Positions 35,423 to 44,327 of a DNA stretch of 64,000 nt are shown here, in pieces. The notes under the pieces are model-generated. The model ran no database searches. It saw only the letters and a list, made by a program, of their open reading frames with translations, and had not been told where the DNA came from. Numbering within the stretch: the first letter of the stretch is position 1; each line of letters opens with the position of its first letter. Both the position numbers and the translations under genes were made by a program. Source of the DNA: Clostridiaceae bacterium (GTDB taxonomy: Bacteria; Bacillota; Clostridia; Lachnospirales; Lachnospiraceae); the NCBI GenBank assembly GCA_009911305.1, contig QXXC01000002.1, positions 177,119 through 241,118 on the forward strand, given 5' to 3'.

Positions 35423-35872
35423 ATGGCATTTTTAGGTTCGTTTGATATCTGCGCCTCCGGTTTAAGCGCGCAGCGCCTCCGGATGGACGTCGCCGCAGAA
35501 AACATTGCAAATATTGATACGACCCGGACCCAGGGCGGCGGCTCTTATCAGAGAAAAGACGTCATCTTTGAAAGCTTTGGCGGCAATTCTTTCCGCGAGG
35601 CTTTACGCAATGCCTCGCATGGCCGCGGATATGCCACTGCGGCGAGAGGCGTGAGGGTCGCGGGAATTATACAGGACGACCGTGAGATGAAGCGGGTCTA
35701 TAATCCGGATCATCCGGATGCAGATGAAGAGGGTTACGTGAACATGCCCAATGTGGATCTGTTAAAAGAGACAGTGGACAGTATGTCCGCGACGCGATCC
35801 TATGAGGCAAACGTCACGGCTCTGAACGCAATGAAGCTGATGGCCCAGAGAGCATTAGATATAGGGAAATAA
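35423..35872 (+). CDS. flgC: Flagellar basal-body rod protein FlgC, displaced from flgB
   Basis: A 149-residue proximal rod protein. The N-terminal rod motif is RMDVAAENIANIDTTRTQGG and the C-terminus SYEANVTALNAMKLMAQRALDIG. Typical FlgC features DYVEMPNVDLL are matched by GYVNMPNVDLLKE. In most bacteria flgC follows flgB directly; here it sits between cheY and fliY, 13 kb away. The ATG follows AGGGGGAA. It appears intact, so a relocation rather than a duplicate is likely. Confidence 0.93.
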   Translation: MAFLGSFDICASGLSAQRLRMDVAAENIANIDTTRTQGGGSYQRKDVIFESFGGNSFREALRNASHGRGYATAARGVRVAGIIQDDREMKRVYNPDHPDADEEGYVNMPNVDLLKETVDSMSATRSYEANVTALNAMKLMAQRALDIGK

Positions 35873-35897
35873 CGCATAACAAAAGGAGATTAGAAGG

Positions 35898-37295
35898 ATG
35901 GGTGCTAACAGCTTTAATGAAATGGAAATAGACGCCATCGGCGAGATAATGAATATAAGCCTGGGCGCTTCGGCAACCGCGGTTTCCACCATGCTGGGCA
36001 CGGCAGTAAATATTACCACACCCGTTGTCAGGATCCTTGCAGGCAGTGAATTTGAATTCAAAAAGCTTGAGCCGGCAGTGGGCGTTGAGATTGCCTATGT
36101 AAAGGGCCTGGACGGCCGGAATATCATGATGTTCAGCCGCAATGACGTCAGAATCATTGTAGGAATGATGATGGGAGAGGAGATCCCACCGGAAGAGTTC
36201 GAGCTGGACGAGATGAACCGCAGCGCAATCTGTGAGGTAATGAACCAGATGATGGGTTCCTCTGCTACAGCGCTTGCCGAATTTTTAGGGATCCCCGTGG
36301 ATATCTCCACTCCGGTTTCCTTTGAGATTGAAAGCGATGCGGTTTTCAAGGAAAAATATTTTCCGGAAAACTGCAGCAGAGTCGTAGTGCGCTTTTCACT
36401 GGAGATTGAAGGACAGTTAAAGAGCGAATTTTTCAATATCATGTCTGAGGATCTGGTAAAGCGTCTGCTGGAGCCGTTCCAGGTGAGCCTGGAAGAGGCA
36501 GAGCCTCCCGCTCAGGAGGAAAAGAAGGAGGAGCCGGCCGCCGAACCGGCCGCGCCTGGAGCGACGATGTCGCAGGCGGAGATCGAGGCGATGATGGCAT
36601 CCTCACAGCCGGCCGCCGAACCGGCCGCGTCGGGAGCGACGATGTCGCAGGCGGAGATCGAGGCGATGATGGCATCCTCACAGCCGGCCGCCGAACCGGC
36701 CGCCGCGCCTGGAGCGACGATGTCGCAGGCAGAGATCGAGGCGATGATGGCTTCTTCGCAGCCGGCCGCTGCGCCGGTCCAGACTCCGGTTTCTGCGCCG
36801 CCTGTGCAGGCTGCTCCTGTTTATGCTGCGCCTCAGGCCGTTTATCAGGCAGCTCCGGACCCGATGATGCTGCAGCTTTTGAATCAGATGCAGCAGTCCC
36901 AGATGCAGATGATGGAGCTTATGCAAAGCATGCGGGAAAACAAGTCAAAAGAGTCAAAGAAGAGCTCAGAGCCTTCCCTGATCCGCCCGATGAGTTCTCC
37001 TGTGCTGGAGGACGGGGCAGGCGAAGGCCAGGAAAACCGGACCAATCAGGAGATGCTGATGAAGGTTCCGCTCGAGATTTCGGTAGAGATCGGACGGACC
37101 AAAAAGCTGGTAAAGGATATTCTGGAATTTACCCAGGGTTCGCTCGTTGTGCTTGACAAGATGGCGGGAGAACAGGCTGACCTGTATGTAAACGGGGAGT
37201 GCATTGCCAGAGGAGATATCGTAGTCGTAGAGGACAATTTCGGTATAAGAATTACGGAGATTGTAGCCAGAAACCTGATTCCGGAGTGCCTGTAA
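35898..37295 (+). CDS. fliY: FliY-type motor switch phosphatase with tandem EIEAMM linker repeats
   Basis: A 465-residue C-ring protein. The N-terminal CheC-like domain (about 1-200) carries two CheY-P phosphatase-type sites, AIGEIMNISLGASATA and AICEVMNQMMGSSATAL, each with the E and N residues. The linker (about 210-290) holds three near-identical repeats including MSQAEIEAMMASSQ, similar to the FliM/FliY CheY-binding helix. A Q/M-rich stretch follows, then the C-terminal FliN domain (MLMKVPLEISVEIGRTK). FliY of Bacillus has a single such motif, at its N-terminus. The ATG follows AAAGGAG. Confidence 0.9.
   Translation: MGANSFNEMEIDAIGEIMNISLGASATAVSTMLGTAVNITTPVVRILAGSEFEFKKLEPAVGVEIAYVKGLDGRNIMMFSRNDVRIIVGMMMGEEIPPEEFELDEMNRSAICEVMNQMMGSSATALAEFLGIPVDISTPVSFEIESDAVFKEKYFPENCSRVVVRFSLEIEGQLKSEFFNIMSEDLVKRLLEPFQVSLEEAEPPAQEEKKEEPAAEPAAPGATMSQAEIEAMMASSQPAAEPAASGATMSQAEIEAMMASSQPAAEPAAAPGATMSQAEIEAMMASSQPAAAPVQTPVSAPPVQAAPVYAAPQAVYQAAPDPMMLQLLNQMQQSQMQMMELMQSMRENKSKESKKSSEPSLIRPMSSPVLEDGAGEGQENRTNQEMLMKVPLEISVEIGRTKKLVKDILEFTQGSLVVLDKMAGEQADLYVNGECIARGDIVVVEDNFGIRITEIVARNLIPECL
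36534..36761 (+). repeat. Three in-frame tandem repeats of 75, 75 and 78 bases in fliY
   Basis: Units start at 36534, 36609 and 36684, each beginning CCGGCCGCCGAACCGGCC. Each encodes the Pro-Ala-Glu spacer, then GATMSQAEIEAMMASSQ. The copies are nearly identical in DNA, suggesting recent expansion or gene conversion, and copy number could vary by recombination or slippage. Confidence 0.92.
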
Positions 37296-37654
37296 TGGAG
37301 GATTTTACAGCTCTGACGGGAGCGCTTCTGGCAGTGGCATGCGTTTTGTTTCTGGCATGGTGGTGCAGCCGCCTCCTTGGGCGAAGCTGGGGGAGAGCGG
37401 CAGCGGGCGGCAATATGCGCGTCCTTGAACGCCTCCAGGTGGGGGCGGACAGGCAGCTTCTTCTTGTAAAAGTGCAGGAGCAATGCTTTCTTCTCGGAGT
37501 CAGCTCGGCCGGCATTGAGCTTCTGACCGAGATAGAGGGAGAGCTTAAGGAGAATACGCAGGCTGCAGGGACATTTGCGGAGCATGCGTTCGGAGATGTT
37601 CTGAAGAAATACGCTTTCTCCCATAAACAGAAGAAGGAGGGAGAAGATGAATGA
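37295..37654 (+). CDS. fliO: Flagellar biosynthesis protein FliO
   Basis: A 119-residue membrane protein that helps assemble the FliP export gate. One helix at about residues 9-27 (LLAVACVLFLAWWC) is followed by a cytoplasmic domain with MRVLERLQVGADRQLLLVKV, the FliO signature. The start overlaps the fliY stop (TAATG), and the ATG of fliP overlaps its end. The longer open frame upstream is within fliY and lacks a site. Confidence 0.88.
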   Translation: MEDFTALTGALLAVACVLFLAWWCSRLLGRSWGRAAAGGNMRVLERLQVGADRQLLLVKVQEQCFLLGVSSAGIELLTEIEGELKENTQAAGTFAEHAFGDVLKKYAFSHKQKKEGEDE

Positions 37655-38303
37655 ACTGCTGACAGGCTTAAACGGCGGTAACGTGCCTGCCCTGGACGCG
37701 ATTTTTACGCTGACCATGGTAGCGCTTTTGCCCTCGATTGTGGTGATGATGACTTCCTTTACACGGATCATCATTATTCTGGCCCTTACGAGGAATGCGA
37801 TGGGTGTTCAGCAGACGCCGCCGAATATGGTCCTGACCGGGATCGCCCTGTTTCTGACGCTGTACATCATGAATCCTGTGCTGGGACAGCTTCAGGAGAA
37901 TGCGTATGAACCGTATGTGCGGGGCGAGATCACGCAGCAGGAGGCAGTAACCAGGCTTGGCGGCCCGATCAAGGAATTCATGCTGCGAAACACAGAGAAA
38001 AGCACCCTGGATCTGTTTGTCAGACTGTCGGGAAGCGAGGTAGAGGAGAATGTGGAAGACTACCCTCTGACTGTCGTGACCCCTGCGTTCATGACCAACG
38101 AGCTGAAAAGAGGCTTTACGGCCGGATTCCTCATTTACCTTCCGTTTCTTTTGATTGACGTGGTGGTTGCCACGACTCTGATGTCTATGGGTATGGTAAT
38201 GCTGCCGCCGACGATGGTGTCCCTTCCCTTTAAGCTGCTGCTTTTTGTGACGGTAGACGGGTGGGAGCTTCTGTTTTCAAGCATTGTCCAGAGCTTCCGC
38301 TGA
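37647..38303 (+). CDS. fliP: Flagellar export gate protein FliP
   Basis: A 218-residue core channel protein. Conserved segments are MTSFTRIIIILALTRNAMG, QQTPPNMVLTGIALFLTLYI, FMTNELKRGFTAGFLIYLPFL and MGMVMLPPTMVSLPFKLLLF. No cleavable signal peptide is seen, unlike in E. coli FliP. The ATG lies in GAAGATGAATG after GGAGG, overlapping fliO by eight bases. Confidence 0.95.
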   Translation: MNELLTGLNGGNVPALDAIFTLTMVALLPSIVVMMTSFTRIIIILALTRNAMGVQQTPPNMVLTGIALFLTLYIMNPVLGQLQENAYEPYVRGEITQQEAVTRLGGPIKEFMLRNTEKSTLDLFVRLSGSEVEENVEDYPLTVVTPAFMTNELKRGFTAGFLIYLPFLLIDVVVATTLMSMGMVMLPPTMVSLPFKLLLFVTVDGWELLFSSIVQSFR

Positions 38304-38381
38304 CAGCGGGGGTAAGGAGGGCGATGCAGATTTGCCGCTGTGAAGCCAGGGGCTTAAACGGCAGGCTGAGAGGAGGCTGTA

Positions 38382-38645
38382 ATGAGCAACTTAGAAGTAT
38401 TGGATGTGATGTATCAGACGTTTCAGATCGCGCTGAAGCTTGCGCTGCCTTTTCTGGTTGTAAGTATGGTTGTGGGTGTGGTGATTGCCATTTTTCAGGC
38501 CGCCACGCAGATTAATGAACAGACGCTGACCTTTGTGCCAAAGCTTCTGGCGATTATGGCGATGATGGGTTTTTTAGGGAGCACCATGCTGGTAATGCTG
38601 CAGGATTTTACCCGTGGGATTTTTTCCATGGTAGCCGGGGGATAG
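38382..38645 (+). CDS. fliQ: Flagellar export gate protein FliQ
   Basis: An 87-residue two-helix membrane protein of the export gate (ALKLALPFLVVSMVVGVVIA, then QEQTLTFVPKL-like INEQTLTFVPKLLAIMAM). The ATG follows AGGAGGCTGT. The 78-base gap after fliP contains no gene. Confidence 0.93.
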   Translation: MSNLEVLDVMYQTFQIALKLALPFLVVSMVVGVVIAIFQAATQINEQTLTFVPKLLAIMAMMGFLGSTMLVMLQDFTRGIFSMVAGG

Positions 38646-38650
38646 GATAG

Positions 38651-39403
38651 ATGCTGTTTTTATTTTCCCTCATTGTGATGCGCATGAGCGGGGCGATTGC
38701 CCTGAACCCCATTTTCAGCCAGTCCGGTCTGCCCAGAACAGCAAGGGCAGCGTTTATTTTGGTGCTTTCGGTGATGCTTTATTTGAGCTTTCCAGACGCG
38801 GCGTCAGTTCTGCCGGACAATCTGATACAGTATGGGGCTGCGCTTTTAATGGAGCTGTTTTTTGGCCTGACCCTGGGATTTGCCATGGAGCTGTCTCTTA
38901 TGACAGTGCGGTTTGGAACTTCTATTATGGATGCGGTTATGGGCTTAAATATGGCTCAGGTTTATGATCCAATCCACGGCAGCCAGATGACGATTACTGC
39001 GGGTCTTTATAATGCGTTTCTGGTACTGCTTTTTTTTGCTTCAAACGGGCATTTGCGCCTGCTTGCCATTTACTTTAACTCTGCGCGGGTAGTTCCCTTT
39101 GGGACCGTTACCTTCCGGCCTGAGCTTGCCGCGGCTGTGCTGGACATGTTCCGCGAGGGGATTTTGCTTGGAATGCAGCTTGCGTTTCCTATCATCGCCA
39201 TGGAGCTGCTTGCGGAGACTGCAGTGGGGATCCTGATGAGGATGATTCCCCAGATTAATGTATTTTCGATTAATTTCCAGATGAAAATTATTGTGGGGCT
39301 TTTTATGCTTCTGTTCATGTTCAGCCCCATGTCAGATAAATTGTACGTGATTCTGAACGATATGTACCTGTCTATGGAAGGGCTGGCAATGCTGGTCAGG
39401 TAG
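38651..39403 (+). CDS. fliR: Flagellar export gate protein FliR
   Basis: A 250-residue polytopic gate protein with about six helices. Typical signatures are RMSGAIALNPIFSQSGLPRT, LMELFFGLTLGFAMEL and MDAVMGLNMAQVYDP. It starts 5 bases after fliQ, so coupled translation is likely. Length is near the family value of about 255. Confidence 0.94.
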   Translation: MLFLFSLIVMRMSGAIALNPIFSQSGLPRTARAAFILVLSVMLYLSFPDAASVLPDNLIQYGAALLMELFFGLTLGFAMELSLMTVRFGTSIMDAVMGLNMAQVYDPIHGSQMTITAGLYNAFLVLLFFASNGHLRLLAIYFNSARVVPFGTVTFRPELAAAVLDMFREGILLGMQLAFPIIAMELLAETAVGILMRMIPQINVFSINFQMKIIVGLFMLLFMFSPMSDKLYVILNDMYLSMEGLAMLVR

Positions 39404-39464
39404 AGGGACATAAAAGGAACCGTTCCGGTCACGCCTGTTGCAGCAGAAAGGAAGTGGTGAGGGC

Positions 39465-40544
39465 TTGGCAGAGAGCAACGGTCAGGAAAAGACCGAACAG
39501 CCTACCGGTAAACGGCGGAGCGACGCGAGAAAAGAAGGTAATGTATTTCAGAGCCGGGATGTCGTTACTGTCGTGATGCTGGTAGGGGTATTCTGGGTTG
39601 CGCGTATCATGATGCCGATGATTTACAGGACGCTTCGCGATTATATGAAGTGGGTGTTCGGCGGAATCGGCCAGATTTCGAGCTCCTTCCTGTCTTATAA
39701 GCTTTTTATGGCTACGGTGGTTGCCTTTGCAAAATGCGCCCTGCCGCTTTTACTGGTGGCCATGGTCTGCGGTATTGTCGCGGGAGGCATACAGACGCGC
39801 TTTAACGTATCCTTTAAGGTGATAAGGCCCAAACTCAGCAAGCTGAACCCTTTAAAGGGTATCAAGAATATGTTTTCCTTAAAGAAGGCAGTGGAGCTGA
39901 TCAAAAACCTGATTAAAATCAGCATACTTCTGACCATTCTCTATAACATAATAAAGGGAGATCTGACGCCGGTTTCCAGGACGATTGATATGGTTCCCTT
40001 TAATTCAGCGATTTTCATGCTGAGCCGGATATTCAATCTGATTCTCAAGGTAGCCCTGGCCTTTACGGTGGTTGCATTCTTCGATTACCTCTATCAGAGA
40101 TGGACATATGAGAAAGAACTTAAGATGACCAAGCAGGAGGTTAAGGACGAATACAAGCAGACCGAGGGAAATCCGGAGATCAAGGGCCGTATCCGCCGTC
40201 TGCAGAGACAGATGGCTATGAGCCGTATGATGCAGAAGGTCCCCCAGGCGGATGTGATTGTAAGAAATCCGACCCACTTTGCGGTTGCCCTCAAGTATGA
40301 TCCGGATCAGAACCTGGCGCCTGTGGTTCTGGCCAAGGGACAGGATAAGCTGGCGCTGCGTATCATAAAGGTGGGAGAGGAGCATGGGGTATTTGTGATA
40401 GAGAACAGGCCCCTTGCCAGAGCGTTATATGCTTCCTGTGAGCTGGACCGGGAGATACCCGCCGAATTTTACGGCGCGATAGCGGAACTTCTGGTTTATA
40501 TATACAAGGCGACAAACAGGGAGGATATGTTCAATAAATTGTGA
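39465..40544 (+). CDS. flhB: Flagellar export switch protein FlhB
   Basis: A 359-residue export gate and substrate-specificity switch. The N-terminus (AESNGQEKTEQPTGKRRSDA) matches the family start. Four helices precede the cytoplasmic domain, which has the autocleavage site NPTH near residue 267 (IVRNPTHFAVALKYD). The TTG at 39465 gives the family-like start MAESNGQEKTEQP. It follows AAAGGAAGTGGTGAGG; an in-frame TTG at 39438 lacks a site. It overlaps or adjoins flhA. Confidence 0.9.
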   Translation: MAESNGQEKTEQPTGKRRSDARKEGNVFQSRDVVTVVMLVGVFWVARIMMPMIYRTLRDYMKWVFGGIGQISSSFLSYKLFMATVVAFAKCALPLLLVAMVCGIVAGGIQTRFNVSFKVIRPKLSKLNPLKGIKNMFSLKKAVELIKNLIKISILLTILYNIIKGDLTPVSRTIDMVPFNSAIFMLSRIFNLILKVALAFTVVAFFDYLYQRWTYEKELKMTKQEVKDEYKQTEGNPEIKGRIRRLQRQMAMSRMMQKVPQADVIVRNPTHFAVALKYDPDQNLAPVVLAKGQDKLALRIIKVGEEHGVFVIENRPLARALYASCELDREIPAEFYGAIAELLVYIYKATNREDMFNKL

Positions 40545-40561
40545 CATATGGAGTAAGCAGA

Positions 40562-42694
40562 ATGAAAAAGTTACTAAACTATTCAGTGGTACTATTTGTA
40601 CTCACGATCGTGTTGCTGCTGATTATACCCATGCCTCCGGCATTGGTGGATGTGGCGATTATTTTGAATATATCCTTATCGATGATGATACTGGTGATAA
40701 CCATGACCATCAGGGAGCCGCTGGAATTTGCGATATTCCCGTCCCTGCTTTTGATTACCACCCTGTTCCGGTTAGGGATTAACGTGTCGACCACCAGGAA
40801 CATCTTAAGCCGCGGCGGTTCCTCAGGGCATGTGATTAAGGCCTTCGGTGATTTCGTCCTGCAGGGAAATGTTGTGGTAGGTATTATCATTTTCCTGATC
40901 ATTGTACTCATGCAGTTCATCGTTATCACTAAGGGTGCGGAGCGTGTGGCCGAGGTAGCCGCCAGGTTTAACTTAGACGCCATGCCCGGTAAGCAGATGG
41001 CGATCGACGCGGACTTAAGCTCCGGCCTGATCGATGAGCAGCAGGCGAAGGTCCGAAGAGAGAAGATTCAGCGGGAAGCAGATTTTTACGGTTCCATGGA
41101 CGGCGCCACGAAGATCGTAAAGGGCGACTCGGTGATGTCCCTTATCACCACAGCCGTCAATCTGATCGGCGGAAGCATCATCGGAATCGTCCAGTCAGGC
41201 GATACGATCGGGAATGTGTTAAATACGTATTCCATTGCGACGGTGGGCGACGGCCTGGTCGGCCAGATCCCGTCCCTTCTGATCTCTACGGCGACCGGTA
41301 TGATTGTAACCAGGGCCGTCGCAGAGGGCAGCCTGAATGAGGATATTTCCAGACAGTTTCTGGCGCAGCCCCAGGCAATCATGGTCAGCGGCATAGCGGT
41401 GGCGATCCTGACGGTGATACCGGGCATGCCCCTGATCCAGATGGGGCTTGTATCGGTATCCCTGATCACAGGAGGCTATTATCTTGGCCGGCGGATCCAG
41501 GAGGAGCCGTCGCGCGCCTCGCAGGCTTTCTTCCAGGAGAGCGGCCCCGGCGCGGCCGAGGAAGGGCTTCCTGCAGAAAGCGCGCCCGAGACGGTTACAG
41601 AAGAGGAATACTTCAAGGATGTCAATAATGTCTACACGCTTCTCGCGGTGGAGCCGGTGGAGATGGAGTTTGGCTACAGCCTGATTCCCCTTGCCGACGA
41701 GTCTGTAGGAGGACGGCTGATAAGCCGTATCGTGATTTTCCGGAGACAGTATGCGCAGGATATGGGATTTGTTATCCCATCCATCCGTCTTCGTGACAGT
41801 TCGGGCTTGAGTATCAATCAATATTGTATTAAAATAAAGGGAGAGGAAGTCGCCCGCGGCGAGATCCTGATAGATTATTTCCTGGCTTTAGAGCCGGAGC
41901 ATCTTGAGCGGGAGGTTGACGGTATTGAGACGATTGAGCCTGCCTACGGTATCCCCAGCCGATGGATCCGGCCGGAGGACCGGGAAAAGGCGGAGCTTTA
42001 CGGATATACGGTCATTGATCCCCTGTCCGTTATGGTAACGCATTTGTCGGAGGTAATCAAACAGCATGCCTATGAGCTGATCACCAGGCAGGAGGTTATC
42101 CACCTGGTTGAGAATGTGAAAAAGTCGGCGCCTGAGCTGGTGGAGGAGGCATTCCCGCAGCTTGTTACCTACAGCCTGTTCCAGCGCATCCTGATAAGCC
42201 TCTTAAAAGAAGGCGTTCCGATCAAGGATCTGGAAACCATTATAGAGACGACAATTGAGGCTATTACGGAGACAGGGCTTCCTGTAAAGGATATTGACGC
42301 GATCATTGAGAAGATCAGGAGCAATCTGAAGCGCACGATTACCCGCATGTACTGCGAGGATGGCAGTATGAAGGTGATAACCCTTGATTCCGAGCTGGAG
42401 AGGACCATGGTCGGCTCCCTGGCAAAGGGAGAGAACGGCTTCTATCTGGCCTTAAGCCCGGAAGTGCTCCAGAGCCTGATACGTCAGCTTGCGGAACAGA
42501 TTAAGAAATTTAACGGGCTGACCCAGACGCCTGTGATTCTGACGTCCCAGGTGATGCGGATGCATTTTTACCGCTTGATTGACCAGTTTTATCCGAATGT
42601 GAGGATACTTTCATTCAATGAGATTTCAAACAATATCCAGATACAGTCAATAGGCAGCCTGAAGCTGGAATCACCAGGCTTTAGAGGGAATTGA
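40562..42694 (+). CDS. flhA: Flagellar export gate protein FlhA
   Basis: A 710-residue export gate subunit. About eight helices are followed by a cytoplasmic domain of about 370 residues that binds chaperone-substrate complexes. The FHIPEP signature region reads LITTLFRLGINVSTTRNIL. The ATG at 40562 follows GGAGTAAGC; an in-frame GTG at 40541 overlaps flhB. In most Clostridia flhF and flhG follow flhA; here the next gene is fliA. Confidence 0.95.
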   Translation: MKKLLNYSVVLFVLTIVLLLIIPMPPALVDVAIILNISLSMMILVITMTIREPLEFAIFPSLLLITTLFRLGINVSTTRNILSRGGSSGHVIKAFGDFVLQGNVVVGIIIFLIIVLMQFIVITKGAERVAEVAARFNLDAMPGKQMAIDADLSSGLIDEQQAKVRREKIQREADFYGSMDGATKIVKGDSVMSLITTAVNLIGGSIIGIVQSGDTIGNVLNTYSIATVGDGLVGQIPSLLISTATGMIVTRAVAEGSLNEDISRQFLAQPQAIMVSGIAVAILTVIPGMPLIQMGLVSVSLITGGYYLGRRIQEEPSRASQAFFQESGPGAAEEGLPAESAPETVTEEEYFKDVNNVYTLLAVEPVEMEFGYSLIPLADESVGGRLISRIVIFRRQYAQDMGFVIPSIRLRDSSGLSINQYCIKIKGEEVARGEILIDYFLALEPEHLEREVDGIETIEPAYGIPSRWIRPEDREKAELYGYTVIDPLSVMVTHLSEVIKQHAYELITRQEVIHLVENVKKSAPELVEEAFPQLVTYSLFQRILISLLKEGVPIKDLETIIETTIEAITETGLPVKDIDAIIEKIRSNLKRTITRMYCEDGSMKVITLDSELERTMVGSLAKGENGFYLALSPEVLQSLIRQLAEQIKKFNGLTQTPVILTSQVMRMHFYRLIDQFYPNVRILSFNEISNNIQIQSIGSLKLESPGFRGN

Positions 42695-42713
42695 GGCAGA
42701 GGGTGATGAATAG

Positions 42714-43484
42714 ATGCAGCAGTTGGATGAGTTAAAGGAAAAGACCAATGAAGAGCTGTTCGACCTGTACCAGAAGGATCAGAGCCAGCCGGTCAAGCAG
42801 GAGCTGACCCTGCGGTATGTATATATCGTGCGGGCGATAGCGGTGCAGATGCATAACCTTTACTCCGGCATCATGCAGATGGAAGACATTATCAACGAAG
42901 GGGTCATTGCTATAATGAAGGGAATCGATCGGTATGACCCGGAAAAAGACAACAAATTTGAAACCTTTATATCAAGGCGCATCCGGGGCATGGTGATTGA
43001 CCTTGTTCGGAAAAACGACTGGATGCCAAGGGATTACCACAGGCAGAATAAATCCATTGAAACGGCGAGGCTTCATCTGGCGGAGACGCTTAAGCGCCAG
43101 CCCACAGATGAGGAGATCGCAAGGCACCTGCAGATGGATCTCAAAAAGTGCCAGAAGATTCAGAGGATGAGCGCTATGGTCAATGTACTGTCTCTGGATA
43201 TGATGACAGGCGATGACGATGAGCGCCAGCCGGTTCAGATTCCCAGCAGGGATATCGCCTCCCAGCCCGAGCGGGCCTTTCTCCGGGAGGAGACGCTGAG
43301 GATTCTGACAGAGGCCATAGGAAGCCTAAAAGAAAAGGAACAGATGGTTATTTCGCTTTACTACGTGGAAGAACTGAATATGAGCCAGATTGCACAGGTG
43401 ATGGAGGTCAGCGAACCGAGGATTTCCCAGATCCACAGCGGAGCGATCCGCAAGCTGAAGGCCTATATGAATACACATCTATAG
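42714..43484 (+). CDS. fliA: Flagellar sigma factor FliA (sigma-28/SigD)
   Basis: A 256-residue FliA/WhiG-type sigma factor. Region 2 reads LNEGVIAIMKGIDRYDPEKD-like (INEGVIAIMKGIDRYDPEKD) with ETFISRRIRGMVIDLVR. Region 3 starts LAETLKRQPTDEEIARHLQ, and region 4 includes EKEQMVISLYYVEELNMSQI then EVSEPRISQIHSGA. Targets probably include the promoters before fliD, flgM and the 62079 gene, all with GCCGATA -10 boxes. The anti-sigma factor FlgM is encoded at 61568. Confidence 0.93.
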   Translation: MQQLDELKEKTNEELFDLYQKDQSQPVKQELTLRYVYIVRAIAVQMHNLYSGIMQMEDIINEGVIAIMKGIDRYDPEKDNKFETFISRRIRGMVIDLVRKNDWMPRDYHRQNKSIETARLHLAETLKRQPTDEEIARHLQMDLKKCQKIQRMSAMVNVLSLDMMTGDDDERQPVQIPSRDIASQPERAFLREETLRILTEAIGSLKEKEQMVISLYYVEELNMSQIAQVMEVSEPRISQIHSGAIRKLKAYMNTHL

Positions 43485-43499
43485 AGGGAGGAGACAGCG

Positions 43500-44306
43500 A
43501 TGTATCAGGGATTTTATAATCTTGCGTCCGGTATGCTGACACAGAGCAGGAATCTGAATGTCATCAGCAACAACATGGTCAACGTGCAGACCGCCGGATA
43601 TAAGAGCGACAAGATGGTGAGCAGCACCTTTCAGGAGGAGATGCTCTACCGGACCGGGAGGACACAAAAGGGGGATCCGACTCCTCTTGCAACCACATCA
43701 AAGATCAAGACTGCGGAACGGACCTATGTGAATTATACGCAGGGGAGCTTTGAGCAGACGGACGGAATCTATGATTTCGCTCTCGGCGGAAACGGCTTTT
43801 TCTGTATCCAGACCGAGGCGGGGGAGCGCTACACGAGGAACGGTTCCTTTTCCGTTGATCAGGAGGGCTTTCTGGTGCTGGATCACTTCGGCCGGGTGCT
43901 GTCCACAGACAACCAGCCCATCCAGATTGACAATGAGAACTTTACGGTGGACGGCCGCGGCCATATCACAGTAACCATTACCTCCGGAGGAGGCGAGGAC
44001 AGTGAGGAGGAGACGGAAATCCGGGATTACGGCACTCTGAAGGTTGTGGATTTTGCGGATTATGATCAGCTCCACAAAGAGGATAACGGTCTTATCTCCA
44101 CGGATCAGGCGCAGATTGTGCCTGAGGAAGGCCAGGCTGCGGCCCCCATTGTCTGGAAAGCGATTGAAAAATCGAATGTGGATATGGTCGAGGAGATGAC
44201 ATCCATGATGTCCTCGCAGAGGGCGCTGCAGAGCGCCGCACAGGTTCTCAAGATGTATGATCAGATCATGAGCAAATCAGCATCGGATATTGGCAGAGTA
44301 GGATAA
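43500..44306 (+). CDS. Flagellar hook-basal body protein, FlgF/FlhO-like
   Basis: A 268-residue distal rod-type protein. The N-terminus reads FYNLASGMLTQSRNLNVISN with the rod motif NVQTAGYKSDK. The C-terminus EKSNVDMVEEMTSMMSSQRALQS is the FlgG-family end. A short acidic loop near residue 163 (GGGEDSEEETE) interrupts the middle. With the next gene it forms the flgF-flgG or flhO-flhP pair; which one is which cannot be decided. The ATG follows AGGGAGGAG. Confidence 0.85.
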   Translation: MYQGFYNLASGMLTQSRNLNVISNNMVNVQTAGYKSDKMVSSTFQEEMLYRTGRTQKGDPTPLATTSKIKTAERTYVNYTQGSFEQTDGIYDFALGGNGFFCIQTEAGERYTRNGSFSVDQEGFLVLDHFGRVLSTDNQPIQIDNENFTVDGRGHITVTITSGGGEDSEEETEIRDYGTLKVVDFADYDQLHKEDNGLISTDQAQIVPEEGQAAAPIVWKAIEKSNVDMVEEMTSMMSSQRALQSAAQVLKMYDQIMSKSASDIGRVG

Positions 44307-44327
44307 GGCGGGTAAGGAGGAAGCAAG

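Noticed and set aside
39438..39464. Upstream TTG start for flhB
   Set aside because: No ribosome site precedes it, and the next TTG gives the family-like start MAESNGQEKTEQP.
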